Shown here: in pieces, positions 1 through 11,000 of the stretch | Position numbering within the stretch: position 1 is the stretch's first letter | Layout: every line of letters starts with the position of its first letter | Assembly: GCA_001430745.1 (NCBI GenBank) | Contig: KQ482021.1 | Coordinates: forward strand, 54,997-73,443 | Direction: 5' to 3' | Length of the DNA: 18,447 nucleotides | Origin: Auxenochlorella pyrenoidosa | Taxonomy: Eukaryota > Chlorophyta > Trebouxiophyceae > Chlorellales > Chlorellaceae | Translations under genes and position numbers: made by a program | Notes under the pieces: generated by a model | Database searches by the model: none | Told to the model about the DNA's origin: nothing | What the model saw: the letters and a program-made list of their open reading frames with translations, nothing else

Positions 1-170
1 TTCGTGGGGCGCCCCAAGCGTCGCTGGGCGCGCTTGCACGTGCTTGCAGTCTTCCTGACACTGCTGTGTGTGGGGCGATGTGCCGCTGTGTGTGGTGGTC
101 CCACCTGCGCGCTGTGCAGCCTCTGCCTTGCTTGCTGACGGTCTACCACCCCCGTTGCCTTGCGCTGCAG

Positions 171-671
171 CGCATCCTGTACGCCAACGTGGTGTCCATC
201 TTCGGCACCTACATCCTCAGCCGTGCGCAGGTGGCCTTGCATTTTTCATATTTTGATTTTTTGGTGGGGGGGCTTGGCGGCAGTCTGTGGGGTCAGAAGG
301 ATGCGCAGCCTGCAAAGGCCCCACTGCGCAGAGGGTCGCGCCTGCGAAGCAGGCGAGGGTCGGCGCCGACCCGCGGCGGCGTGCCGCCACAGCCTTCCAG
401 GCCCTCCTGAGCAGCCCGGCCCTTTCATGGCCACTGTTTGCCCGGCCTGTGCGTGGCCCACGCTTCTCGTCTGGCCTCTACCAGCCAGCCAGCCCTGCGT
501 GCGCTGCAGCACTGCCTCCCATGCTGAACCTTGCCTGTTCTGCCCTGCTTGCCTCCACCACAGGCCGGAGACTACAGCCAGAAGCCAGGCCCTGTGGTCA
601 GCGGCGGAGAGGGCCGCCGGCGCCAGCGCGGCACCGACGTGCTGCCAGAGCTGGTGCTGAAGCAGGAGTGA
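171..671 (+). CDS. 3' end of an unrecognised protein-coding gene (last two exons)
   Basis: Two exons are supported: 171-230 and 564-671, ending in TGA at 669-671. The first is preceded by GCTGCAG and begins RILYANVVSIFGTYILSRAQ, a mostly hydrophobic stretch that could be a membrane helix. The second follows CCACCACAG, begins AGDYSQKPGPVV, and ends in a basic, then mixed tail (GRRRQRG, LPELVLKQE). Both are phase 0, so they join cleanly across a 333-nt intron. Coding sequence probably continues upstream: bases 1-39 are open in a frame reading FVGRPKRRWARLH and are followed by a possible GTGCTT donor, but this is weak. The gene starts outside the window. I do not recognise the family; a small membrane protein with its helix near the C-terminus is the most that can be said. 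The phase-matched join makes coding likely, but no family match confirms it. Confidence 0.5.
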
Positions 672-2304
672 GCCTGCGCTGCGTCCGGCGGTGGAGCCAG
701 GCTGCCCGCGCCGTATCACACCTGACTGAGCAGCTGCACGAATCAGGCCACTGCAAGCGTTTTGGCCATCCTGCGGTCCCTGCGACCACGCCAGACGTGG
801 AGCCTTTAGCCTAGGGCCGAGCTGGGTCTGTCTCGGCAGGCCTGCTCAGCTGGCACATTCCCTTCTTCTTTTTTTTCGGAACAAAATCGCCGCAAAAACA
901 CCATGCAACAAGGCGGAGCTGTGGCCGCCAGTGATCGATCGATATGTACTGCCTTCCCTCACTGTTTCCACATGTACAAATGCCCACGGCATCGTGCCGT
1001 ACCACGTACTGCCCATCTCACTTCCGCGTCCCATGGCCCATTTGCTGCGGGCCAACCTCCCCTGCTGATGCTTCCAATGCTCGACACGTCCCCGCCTCCT
1101 GCTGCCTTGATGCCCCTCTGCTCCCCTGCTAGCACTTCTTCTGCCTTGGCCCCCCACTACCCATCACAATGCCTCTTCCTCTGCCATTTTCTGAAGGGCA
1201 TGGAAATGGGATGCAATGCACGCTCAAAACGTCTCGTACTTCCCTTCGCTTCCCGCGCTTGCAGCCCTGCTGCACGATACCCCTGGCAGCACAACTCTTG
1301 ATGTGCCCTGCCTGGCCCCGCGCATGAACCTGCCAAATGTGAACCCCGCCGGAACAAGGCCGTGCCCTGATGCCATCTCGCCACCACTGTGCGCCGCAAG
1401 GGGGGTAACAGCGTGGGTGCTGCCGAGAGCGCTGCTGGTTCCAGCGAGGCCGCGAGGGTCGCACAGTGCGAGCAGCAGCCTGGGCACCTCCTTGTAGGGG
1501 GAGAGAAACGCTCAGCAGCAGAAGTCGATGTGTTTCCATGCACTCAACTTCTTTGGTGTCAGGTATGCACTTGGCAGCCAGCGCCTGCTGCTGCTGGCTT
1601 CCTGCCCTCCAGCTTGCGATGCAGCTGATGCAGAGAACAGCGCGGCCCAGCCACCAGAAGCAGGTGCCAGCATGGTTGGGGCATGCAGCGCCCGCGGTTG
1701 GCATGCAGGTTGTGGATTTGTGCACACTAGCCCCCCTTGGCTTGGGCCTGTGGTCAGACAAGGGCAAATGCTGACATTTCCTTTCTCAACCCGCATGGCC
1801 ATGGGATCTGCCTGTGCCCCAGATTCGAGCGCACGGCCAGCCGAATGCAGGCTCGTGTGTGTCCCAGACATGTGTGCAGCAGCACAAGCATGCACTGCAG
1901 TCCTAATGCAGCTTGACGTCTGATACCGCAGTGTGTGCAGGGAAACATCGGCTCCACCAAGGCTCCCACCTGTAAGTGGCTCTCCCACATGGACCCTCTG
2001 CCGCAGCGCGCAAAACGCCGCAGCATAAGGCGGAGATGCCCCGCCTCCTACGGTACCTTTCTGCGCTCGCCACAGCCACCTTTTGCCCTTCCGTCGGCAG
2101 AAGCGAGCGCACAGCCTCAGTGACGCGCGCCCACACGCGGCTTCTGAACTCGTGAGCAGCAGGCGGCGCAGCCGCGCTTCAAAGCCTCTGCCAGACCGTT
2201 TTAGCGATCCGAGCGCTTCACCCGGCCAGCCCGCGCCGCCTAGGTCCAGCTCCACCAGAGTTGCCGCCAACGCGCCGCCAGCTGCCCCTGCGACTCTTGC
2301 CACC
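672..2304. other. Gene-poor stretch: 3' UTR of the first gene and upstream region of the TLC gene
   Basis: No coding exon could be supported here. It should contain the 3' UTR of the gene ending at 671 and the 5' flank of the TLC gene starting near 2305. A TGTAA occurs at 1971-1975 but is about 1.3 kb after the stop, so it is an unlikely polyadenylation signal for that gene. The frame of the proposed TLC start codon stays open upstream from about 2083 (Arg, Ser and Pro rich), so part of 2083-2304 could be an N-terminal extension. One exon-like stretch with good splice borders lies at 1941-1970 and is treated as a finding. Confidence 0.5.
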
Positions 2305-4350
2305 ATGAAGCGGGCCTGCATCAGTGAGAGAGGGCCAGAGGGCAATGTCCGCTGCCCAAGCATGCATTCAGAACATGCGCCCGCTGTCGGTTGGCAGTCC
2401 TTGCACACCCCTCTGCCCTCCGCTCGCGAGTGCTCTCTTCGCCACCGCCGCCTCCTGAGCCCTCCCTGCCTGGGTCCTCTGCTCTGCCTGCCTGCCTGCA
2501 GTCCACGACCAGGTCAACCTCCTGCTGCTGCCCATCCTTGGTGAGGCCGCCGCGGATGGGTGCTGGGTGCCGTGGGTGGGCGCGAGGGGTGCTGTCGGGC
2601 ATACTGGATCCTGCTGACCTGCCGGCGCTGGAGCACCCCACGTGCCAGCCCACCTGCACCCTCCCCCGCGCGTTGGCCACCATCTGGCCGCCCTCTCTGC
2701 CCCTCCTGTCCCGCAGGGGGGCTGACCATTGCTGGGCTGACGGGCCACGTGGAGGCGGAGCTGGTCACCCACCTCTTCCTGGGCTATGTGCTGGCAGACA
2801 TGGCATGGGTGGGTGCCGCCGCTGCCGCCGTGCAAGGCGCGGGCCTGGCAGCACCTCAATTCCCTGGATGCCTGCTGGCAGGGGGCGTGGCCTGGGCTGG
2901 CAGGCGCTCGTGCCGACGCTCATGGGCCCTGGGTCTCATCCGCACACGCCGTCAGGCCCGGGCAGCCTGTGTCCCCAGCTTGTGGCACGCTTTGGGCAGC
3001 AGCCCAGCCTCTCCCCGCTGCCCCCGGGCTGCCGCAGGTGTTTTTCATTCCGGACGCGGTGCCCTCGCTGCCCGGCGTGATCCTGCTGCACCATTTCGTG
3101 ACCGCCTGCCTGCTGTGCGTGCCGCTGCGCTACCCGCACCTGCACAAGTGAGTGAGGGCGCGTCCGCACATGCCCGCCGTGCCCGCTCCCTAGCTGGTGC
3201 AGCCGCTGCCATGCCTGCGTGCCCTGTGGGGCCTGCTGGTGACAGCCGGGCCCAAACCTGCTGCTGTGCCTGCGCCGACTGGCCGGTGGAGCTCACAGCC
3301 CGAGCCGGCTCCCCTCCCCGCCTGTGCCCCCCGCCCCTGCACACCTGCACCCACGCACACACGCACCCACCTTCACAGGTACACCTGCATCGACGGCCTT
3401 GTGGAGCTCAACACCTTTTTCCTCATCGCCCGCCGCCAGTGGCACCCGCTGCGAAAGTTCTTCAGGTGCGGGCTGGGCCGCCCGCCCCCGGCGTGCGGGG
3501 CCGCTGGCCGCCCCTACCCAGGTGCCACCCCACCCCGCCCAGCGGCACCAGCGCCCGGAGGGCCCCACGCCCGGCAGCACCCGCCTTTCTTTCTGTCCTC
3601 AGGGCCCCTTGCCCGCCGCCTGCCTGCCCTGTTGTCTTTGTCGCTGGCTGGGCGCGCCGGCATGCCCTTGCGGCCCCTCCCCACACACTTGCTGCGCTGC
3701 CCTTCCCCCCCCCCCACCCCCCGTGTTGCAGCCTAGCTTACTGGGGCTCCTTTGTGCCCATGCGCCTGGTGGTGTACCCCGCCCTCATCCCTGTCTTTCT
3801 GTCGGAGATGCGCGCCGCCAGGGCCAGCTGGTGGGAGACGCTCGTCTGCGTGGGCTCGCAGGTGGGCCGCCGCCGCAGCGTGTGCCTGTGCCGGGTGGCA
3901 TGCGAAGCAAGGGAGTGTCGGCGCTGCTGCCTGTTGGTCGGCCCTGCTGGCCCCGCCTGCTCCGCCGGCGCGGGCCCGCGTTACCTCCGCCTGCTGCCTC
4001 TGAGCCTGCCACCCCCGTCGCTCGCACCCCGAGATGGGTCGCCCTTCCCTGCTTCACTTCCAGCAGCTCGTGCAGCGCGAGCGCAGGTTTGAGCCGCCCC
4101 CCCCCTGCCCCCCCCCCCCCCCACGGTCGTGCTCACCTGCTTCAACATCATGCTGCTGGCGCTGTCGCTCATGAACCGCAGCAAGCGGCGCAGCGAGGCT
4201 TCCGCGGCAGACGCCAAGGGCGCCGCCAAGCTGGCGCCCAGCAGCCGCCTGCGCCCCGGCGCGGATGGCGTCGTCGACGGCGCGATCAAGGCGGCCCCCG
4301 GCGGCAGCGTGGAGGGCAGCGCGGTGCGCCTGCGGGCGAGGGCGGTGTGA
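2305..4350 (+). CDS. TLC-domain membrane protein (TMEM136/TMEM56-like)
   Basis: Eight exons: 2305-2323, 2502-2540, 2717-2808, 3038-3147, 3379-3465, 3732-3861, 4064-4086, 4125-4350. Together they give 726 nt (241 aa) with phase kept at every join. TLC-family features are visible: GYVLADMAW, then VILLHHFVT (the LHHxxT signature), then ELNTFFLIARR, with hydrophobic segments between and a final one at VVLTCFNIMLLALSL. The tail is basic and low-complexity. TLC proteins (TRAM/LAG1/CLN8 superfamily) are multi-pass membrane proteins, often of the ER or plasma membrane, linked to lipid synthesis or membrane lipid composition; the substrate cannot be inferred here. The start ATG lies in a good context (GCCACCATGA), but exon 1 codes for only six residues and its frame is open upstream, so the N-terminus may be longer. 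The last junction is abnormal: C9-TG-C15 runs to AC with no AG acceptor, so an assembly error is likely there. The TLC call is firm; the ends are less so. Confidence 0.85.
4087..4124 (+). repeat. Poly-C tract at the last exon junction of the TLC gene
   Basis: The stretch holds nine C (4097-4105), TG, then fifteen C (4108-4122), followed by ACGG. It lies between a plausible GTTTGAG donor at 4087 and a clearly coding final exon, but contains no AG acceptor and would be a 38-nt intron. Reading straight through puts the final exon out of frame. Homopolymer error or collapse is the simplest explanation; a non-canonical intron is the alternative. Confidence 0.7.
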
Positions 4351-5361
4351 GCGCCGCTCCCGCTGCTTTCCGGCCAGCGCCCGCTGCCGCTGCTGGCAGT
4401 GACTTGCGTCCGACCCACCCTGTGTTCAGCTGGCGACAGGTTGCATGCCGCAGCATGCCGCCCTGCGCACTGCCCCCACACATAACACCCCAAACTCAAA
4501 CCATCATGCTTCTACAAAACAACGGAACGATTCCGGCGGTGCAGACCACCTTTTGCCGCCTTGCCGTGCTGACTGCCAGCCGCGCCGCTGTTCTGCACTT
4601 CTTTGGGCTGTGTGCCCCCATCCCTTTTGTTTCCGCCCATGTTTTTTGTGCGGCCGTCCCTCCTCATCCATATCATTTTGTTTGCCTGGTCCTGTACCCT
4701 CCCTGCTTTTGTGCCCTGTGCGCTCTCGCCCCTCCCTTTTGTCTGTCGCCGCAACGCCGCCGTCGGGGCCTCTGCATGCACCATTTTGCTCCTTGCCTCT
4801 TTCTACAAACGGCCCACTTGATCATTTAAACGAAACCCTCTGGGCGGGCTGGTGTCCCTATGTGAACACGTTCAGCAGAAACCAGCAAACAGGAGGAATT
4901 CAAGCTGCTTGGCCCGGGTGCGTGTGGGCGTGTGCTGCCAGCAGTTTTATGCAAGTAGGCAGGTGAACCTGTTGGCGTTAGCCGCGCTCAGGCGGGGATT
5001 CCCATGTAGATCGCCTTCTTATGATCCGCACTGCGCGTCTCCCCTCTAAGACCCATGATTGATGCCAGTAACGCGCTGCTGCTCATCGCCGCCACCACAC
5101 CTCAAGAGCAGAGCGCGCGCCGCCTTCCGCCCCAGCGCGCTGCACTTTGAATGTGGCCTTCTCGCATGCCGCTCTTGCTACGCACACATCTTTCGACTGT
5201 TTGCTCGCCGAACGCTTCCCCACACGCCTCGTCGACGTCTTTGCGCAGCCTGCTGTCTCCAGAAGCGGCAGCAACTCGGGCATCTGCATCGGTGACTCCC
5301 GCCATCTGGCAGGCTGCTGGAACACAACCCAGGGGCAGCGGCGGCGGCGTGAGGCGGCTCA
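4351..5361. other. Intergenic: TLC 3' UTR and DIB1 5' flank
   Basis: No coding exon is supported. The left half should be the TLC 3' UTR. It is pyrimidine-rich with CCCTTTTG and CCATTTTG type stretches, and I found no TGTAA signal. The right half, up to the ATG at 5362, should hold the promoter and 5' UTR of DIB1. Open frames here are short and resemble nothing known to me. Confidence 0.5.
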
Positions 5362-6996
5362 ATGTCCTACCTGCTGCCCCACCTGCACAGCGGCTTTGCG
5401 GTGGACCAGGCCATCCTCTCGGTGAGTTCCAGTGCCCATCGGAATGCGCAGATAGGCCCGCAAGCGCTCGCAAGTGGGTCGATATGCAGCCTCCGCTTGC
5501 CTGCAGGAGGAGGACCGGGTGGTGATCATCCGCTTCGGCCATGACTACGAGGAGACATGCATGCAGATGGACGAGGTGCGCAGCGGGGGGGGGGGGGGCC
5601 GCCCGCGGGCGGAAGGCAGCGGCGGGCAGCGGCGGGCGGCGGCCTGCGGCGGCCTCCTTGCCTCTGCTCACCCCGCGTCCTGCCGCCCGCAGATCCTGGC
5701 GGGCACGGCGGAGCGCATGAAGAACTTTGCGGTGATCTACCTCGTGGACATCAGCGAGGTGCCCGACTTCAACGCCATGTACGAGCTGTACGACCCCTGC
5801 ACCGTCATGTTCTTCTTCAGGAACAAGGTGGGTGTATGTGTGGGTGGGGGGTTTGCGGTGGAGCGGGGGTTGCTTGTGTGGGTATAGTGGTGGTGGGGGG
5901 GTGGCTATGCTTGTGTGCGGGTGCGGGTGCACGCATGTATGTGTGTGGTGAGTTTCAGGGGGTCGGAGAGAGGGGACAGGGAGCCGAGGGAGGCGCACAT
6001 CAAGCTGCCCGCGGTGCACGCGCCACGCAAAGGTAATTACCCTGCCGGCCGCTCCCCCATGGCCCAAGGGCAGTCCCTTTGCGACAGCAAGCCCCGCCCG
6101 CGTCGCTGTTGGCGCCAGGCGGCCACCCCTCCCGCCCCTGGCGCCGTTTGTACGCGGGCACAGCCCAGACACACACATACACAGATGCACACGCGCATGG
6201 CTGGTGGTTGGCATCCAGGGCGGCATTGCCGCTCGCTCAGCCCTGGGCCACCCCCCTGCCTGCCTGCTTGGCGCAGCACATCATGATTGATCTGGGCACC
6301 GGCAACAACAACAAGATCAACTGGGCCATGAACGACAAGCAGGAGTTTGTTGACATTGTGGAGACGGTGGGTGGGGTGGCTGGCTGGCTGGCTGGGGATT
6401 GGGAGGGAGTGGTGGGCTGGCAGGGGGGCCGAGGAGGGAGCACATTCGGCAAGGCGCTCCCCAGAATCCCCTACCCCTTGCCGATCAGGGCGGCCCCGCC
6501 CTGAATTGCTTGGGAAGGGACGAGGGTGCAGGGGAGGTGGGCGGGCAATGCTGATGGCCTGCCCACCCCCCACTCCCTGCCGCTGCTGCGCAGGTGTACC
6601 GGGGGGCACGCAAGGGGCGAGGCCTGGTGGTGTCGCCCAAGGGTGGGTGCGGGGAGGGGGTGGGGCAGTGGAGGAGTTGGGGAGGGGTGCGAGGGCGTGC
6701 GTGTGCGTGCTCGGCCATGTGCGTGCTGGGGCTGTTGCATGCGCTGGGGTGTCTGCTGGCATTTGCTGACCTTTTCCATTCATTCCCGCCCCTGTGATGC
6801 TGCAGACTACTCGACCAAGTACCGGGTGAGAGAGAGGGGCCAGTGCAGCAGAGGATGCCGCCTTGATGCCGCCGAAAGCTAGCGCTAACTGTGGCCGCTG
6901 CCGCCCTGCTGCCTGCCGGCCCTGCCCTGCCGGCCTCACCCTGCCGAGGCCTGACTCGCTCCCTGCTCGCCCCTTCTCCCCTTGCTGCAGTACTGA
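5362..6996 (+). CDS. DIB1: U5 snRNP spliceosomal protein DIB1/DIM1 (TXNL4A family)
   Basis: Seven exons: 5362-5421, 5507-5575, 5693-5827, 6277-6366, 6594-6642, 6806-6825, 6991-6996. They total 429 nt, coding 142 aa, exactly the usual family length. The protein starts MSYLLPHLHSGFAVDQAILS and keeps the family's most conserved strings: VVIIRFGHD, MKNFAVIYLVDISEVPDF, YELYDPCTVMFFFRNK, HIMIDLGTGNNNKINWAM, VYRGARKGRGLVVSPK and the end YSTKYRY. DIB1 is a thioredoxin-fold component of the U4/U6.U5 tri-snRNP, needed for pre-mRNA splicing and lost on spliceosome activation; it is not a redox enzyme. The last exon codes only Tyr and stop after a 165-nt intron. Introns are 85, 117, 449, 227, 163 and 165 nt; several are G-rich just after the donor. 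A candidate TGTAA signal follows at 7234. Identification is near certain and every splice phase agrees. Confidence 0.98.
5585..5598 (+). repeat. Poly-G run (14 G) in DIB1 intron 2
   Basis: Fourteen consecutive G lie nine bases inside the second DIB1 intron (donor at 5576). This is prone to length polymorphism and to sequencing error. It belongs to a pattern of G-runs close to donors in this gene. Confidence 0.9.
5828..5967 (+). repeat. GT/G-rich low-complexity start of DIB1 intron 3
   Basis: The first part of the 449-nt third intron is almost entirely G and T on the coding strand. It has many GGTGGG, GTGTGG and GGGGGG groups and only scattered A or C. Repeated runs of three or more G with short loops could form a G-quadruplex in RNA or in the coding strand. 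No function is shown by the sequence. Confidence 0.7.
6377..6396 (+). repeat. Short tandem repeat of TGGC in DIB1 intron 4
   Basis: Four tandem copies of TGGC followed by TGGG, near the start of the fourth DIB1 intron (donor at 6367). The surrounding sequence is also G-rich. A simple microsatellite. Confidence 0.85.
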
Positions 6997-8002
6997 CCTT
7001 GCCAGCACCACTGCACTGGAGCGCTCCCCGCCAACCCGGCCGCCGCCACACCCTCGCCTCCATCCAGCCCAGCCCAGTCCAGTCCAGCCCTGTACCTATC
7101 TCCATCGGCGCACCGCGAAGCCGCCCTGTACCCTCCCACGGCCCCTGTTTGCCTGCCTGGCCCTGGCCGCTCTGCTCCTCCCCGCCTGCCGCCTCCTCCC
7201 TCTGTTACATCCTGCCCCCGGTGGCGCCGCCTCTGTAAGCACCCAGATCTGCATGCAGACGAGGACCATGCAGAGGCAGCCAGCACGAAATTTATTAGTA
7301 TCAGATGCGACATGGAAGCACCTGCCATGCTCCATGGCCGGAGGGGTCAAGGGCGGAGCAGGCAGACAGCTTGCAGGCACCCTTGCAACACAGCGGCTGC
7401 CACACCTGTTGCACCAGCTTTTCGCCTTGCTGAACTGCAAGCTTATAAACACCTTACCCGCCTTCCCTGGTCGACTGACGCCTGCGACACAGCCAGATTG
7501 CCTCGGAGACTGCAGAATTGTGAGCTTTAACTGCTCTCCGTTGCTGCTCTTCAAGGACTGGCCTGCCCGCGTCTTGCCGTGGAACTTCTCGCCGGCTGCC
7601 CCGGTGAGCGCCTGGTGGCCTCGCGGCCTCTGCCTCCCTCCTCTGTATCCTGTTGAAGAGTCGACCGGTATCAGAAGGCAATGAGGCTCAAGGAGGTGGC
7701 TTCACTGAATACAACGAAAGAGCATGCAGAGTTGGGAACATCAACTTCACGGGGCGTGTGATGGTGACTGACGGGCAGGTTGATCATGGTGGCAGAAGAC
7801 GAATGGACAGGGTGACTGTGGGCGGCGTGGGCAGTTTGGGGTTGCGGATCAAGTCGACGTGCCGCGCACAGGGCAGGCAGCAGGCGGAACAGCACAGGCG
7901 GGGGCAGACTTGAACAAACAACTATCAATGCGCAAAGAATGGACGTCGACGAGGTGGTTGAAAATCGAAGTATGTAGGGGGTGGGACCAAAGAGCATGGG
8001 CG
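6997..8002. other. Convergent 3' UTR region between DIB1 and kinase A
   Basis: DIB1 ends from the left and kinase A from the right, so both 3' UTRs lie here. The left part is pyrimidine-rich with a short CCCAGTCCAGT-type repeat around 7068-7088. From about 7240 the composition becomes more AT-rich. No coding exon is supported. Confidence 0.6.
7234..7238 (+). terminator. Candidate polyadenylation signal of DIB1 (TGTAA)
   Basis: TGTAA is the usual green-algal polyadenylation signal. This copy lies 238 nt after the DIB1 stop codon. No transcript end can be seen in DNA alone. Confidence 0.5.
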
Positions 8003-11000
8003 CTACCTGGTGGCGGCAGCCTGCTTGCTGGCCTGCTTCAGCGCCCGGAGCTGGTGGACAAGGTCGGCAGCTGTGGGCCGGTCCTCCGGCTCCAGGCTCA
8101 GGCAGCGCAGCAGCAGCTCCCGCACCGCCTGCGAGGGGGGGGAGGAAGAGGGAGGAATACCGTGCGGATTGCGTTGCTGCTGGGGCACAGGCGCGGAGCA
8201 CACGAGACTTTTCTGCACCCTGCTTTACGGCATGACTCAGGCATGACAGAGGCCAGCAGGCATACCAGACACACAAGGGTGCTGACAGGCCACCAGGTGC
8301 CAGCGCGCACCTGCGGGCACTCGTCGTCGGTGGGCAGGCGCAAGTTGCCGCGCTTGGGCCGCTCACCGGTGATGATCTCATGCAGCAGCACGCCAAAGCT
8401 GCGGGGCCAGGCGGTTCGACCGGTGGGTGCGGTGTAGAGGGCAGCATGGCGTATTGTACGCGAGCGCCAGGGCGCAGTGCTTGTTCTGGAAGCGAGACCA
8501 GAACCTGACATCTGGGCATTGCTCGCCCCGCTTTTTTGGCTGCAGCCTGCCCCTGCAGCTGCAGCCACGGGCAGCAATCGGGCATCCATTCCCAACTAAA
8601 AGCATGTTGCGCTCCCTGCTGTGCCCTTCGAGACACGAAGTGCCTTTACCAAGTGCTTGCCTGTACACATCCGCGGCGCGTGAGGGGGCGCAGCCCATCA
8701 GCAGCTCCGGCGCCATCCTGTAGCGATCGGCGGGCCAGGCTGGCGGGTGGGGCGACGACAGGGTGCCAAGCACAGCCTGCAGCGAACCTGCCGAGTAAGC
8801 AGCTTGGCATGGCACCCGGCACAAGGCGCGCGCAGGCATAACTTCATGGGAGCAGAGCAGCCCCCAGGCTCACCAGGCAAAGGTGCCAACCAGGCTGGCG
8901 TTGTCCTTGCCAGCCTCGGTGGCGGCGGCGGCGGCGCAGCAGCGGGCCAGGCCCAGGTCTGTGAGCTTCGCGGTGCCGCACTCGGTCAGCAGCACGCTGC
9001 AGGCACATCGAAAGTGTTGACTGGGAAATCCGTTCTTCACCACAGGTGCTTGGCAGGGGCGCGTGAAGAGCGGTGTCAAAAAGCTTCAAACAGGCTGTTG
9101 CCCTATGCGTAGTGTTGCTCCTCTGCAACCCGACCTGCATCCCAGACAGCAGTCAGAAAAGCGTCACTGAGCCTCACTTTGGGCTCTTGATGTCGCAGTG
9201 CATCACATTCTTGCGGTGCAGGTACGACAGGGCCTGAGCCACCTGCAGCGCCACGCGCTTGCCGTGATGCCGCCAGCCAAACAGGCGGGCGCCGGTGGCT
9301 GCTGACCGCAGCTGCAATGCGCGGTACAGGTCGTGGCCTGTGGCAGGAGCGCAGAGAGGGGCGGGGGCTCGGCTTGGGGCTAAAAGCAGGAATGAGGACA
9401 TGCAGCTTTCCTGGATGCTTGCTTCGCCAACGCTGGCACTGACAGCTGACACCAGTGCTCGAGCCCCCATCCAGATGTGTTGTGGGGCTAGGGCAAACAG
9501 ACGGCCTGGCCCCTGCTGCTTATTCGCTCTTTAAAACAAGACCCCCCCCCCCCCCCTCACCCTCGCACAGCTCCATGAACACCACGCCCTTGTCGGGTGT
9601 GAGGGACAGGCCCAAGAGCGTGACGATGTGGGGGTGTCGCAGCTTCGCCAGCTTGGACGCTTCTGCCAGAAACAGCTCCCGCATCTGGGGCAGCCCCCCA
9701 ATCTCCACCTCCTTTGCCGCGACCAGGTCGCCATGCAGCATGGCCTTGTACACCCGGCAGCTGCCGGGGGAGAGCAGCAAGGTATGCACCGGTGCGGTGA
9801 AGGGGCCAGGCGCCGTACACTTGCATCAGGGTGCACAAACACTTGGGCAGTTTCTGTGTGGCGTGGCTTTCCAGCAGGCCGCAGGAAGGTGCGTGAAGAT
9901 GCGACAACGTATCCAGGAACACAGTGCTTCCCCTCCCCCCCCCCACCTGGCGCCCGACCCCAGCTCCACCAGGCGGTTGGTCCCCGGGTGGTGCAGGTAC
10001 TCGACATCACAGGGGTCCACCAGCCACTCGCACAGCCGGGCGGGGATGGTGCTGCCGCAGCGCAGCAGCGTGTGCGCGCTGCCGTCCGAGTTGCCGGGCT
10101 TGCCGCCAGCGGCTGCCTCGTCTGCATCCTGCTGTTGTGCCAGGTGGAGCAGCTCCGACAGGACGGCATCGGCGGCTGCAGACACGTCGCAGCTTGTTGC
10201 TTGCGACGAGGCGCGGCTGAGCGCAGCTGCCGCAAAGGCGCTGGTCATGGCTTGCAGCTGCGTGCTGCCGAGACGGGCGGCAGCGCAGCCCTGGCTGCCG
10301 CAGGAGTCTTGCACCGCCGGGCGGTTGCTGCCCCCCAGCTGCTCCGCCGACACGCCGGCATCCTCCAGGCTGCCCCTGTCGGGCGTGTGCGGGGAGGGTA
10401 CGGAGGGCGCGGATGCACAGCCTGCCATGGCGTCGCAGGGTATGCTGTCTCGCGACTGGCAGGGGCGGGGCGGGCAGCCGGAGGCGGCGCGCCTCACGGC
10501 TGGCGCCGGAGCGTCGCCGCCGGTCGAGTGGGGAGGGGAAAAGGCCGTAAAGGCTGGCAGGCCGGCGCCCCCAAAGAAAGGAGACAGCAGCACGCCATCC
10601 GAAGACCGGGAAGAGCAGCTGCGCTGCAGGTCGCTGGCTGGTGGCAGTGCTGCAGCTGGCTCGCAGTGTGGGCCTGGAGCGTCGGCGGCGGGCTGCCACT
10701 GGGTCGCCATGGCATGCTGCACATGGCAGGAAGGCAGTGGCAGGCAAGCTCAGCATTCTGAACTGGATTGACTGCACTGGTCGGCAGCAAGCAGGAGGGC
10801 ATGACTCTGCTACCTGGCACTGTTCGGCGCTGGGCGGTGGCGGTGGAGCGGCGGTCCTGCCGGTCGCGGCGAGGCCGCTTGGGCAGCCGCTCGGCGTGTC
10901 GGCCAGGACAGTCGTGGTGGAAATCCTGCTCAGCTAGGGCCTTGAAGGCTTTTCTGCCGCCAGAGGGCTACAGCCACAGCTTGAAAGGTGGCCGGGCAAA

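Noticed and set aside
1941..1970. P-loop-like GNIGSTK peptide as a nucleotide kinase fragment
   Set aside because: It lacks the GK[ST] core and has no family context on either side.
1512..2408. Minus-strand open frame of about 300 codons
   Set aside because: No recognisable motifs, no support from splice structure, and it overlaps the start of the plus-strand TLC gene.
2560..4092. 510-codon plus-strand open frame
   Set aside because: It runs through introns of the TLC gene; only parts in the correct phase are coding. Introns are marked by clean donors and acceptors.
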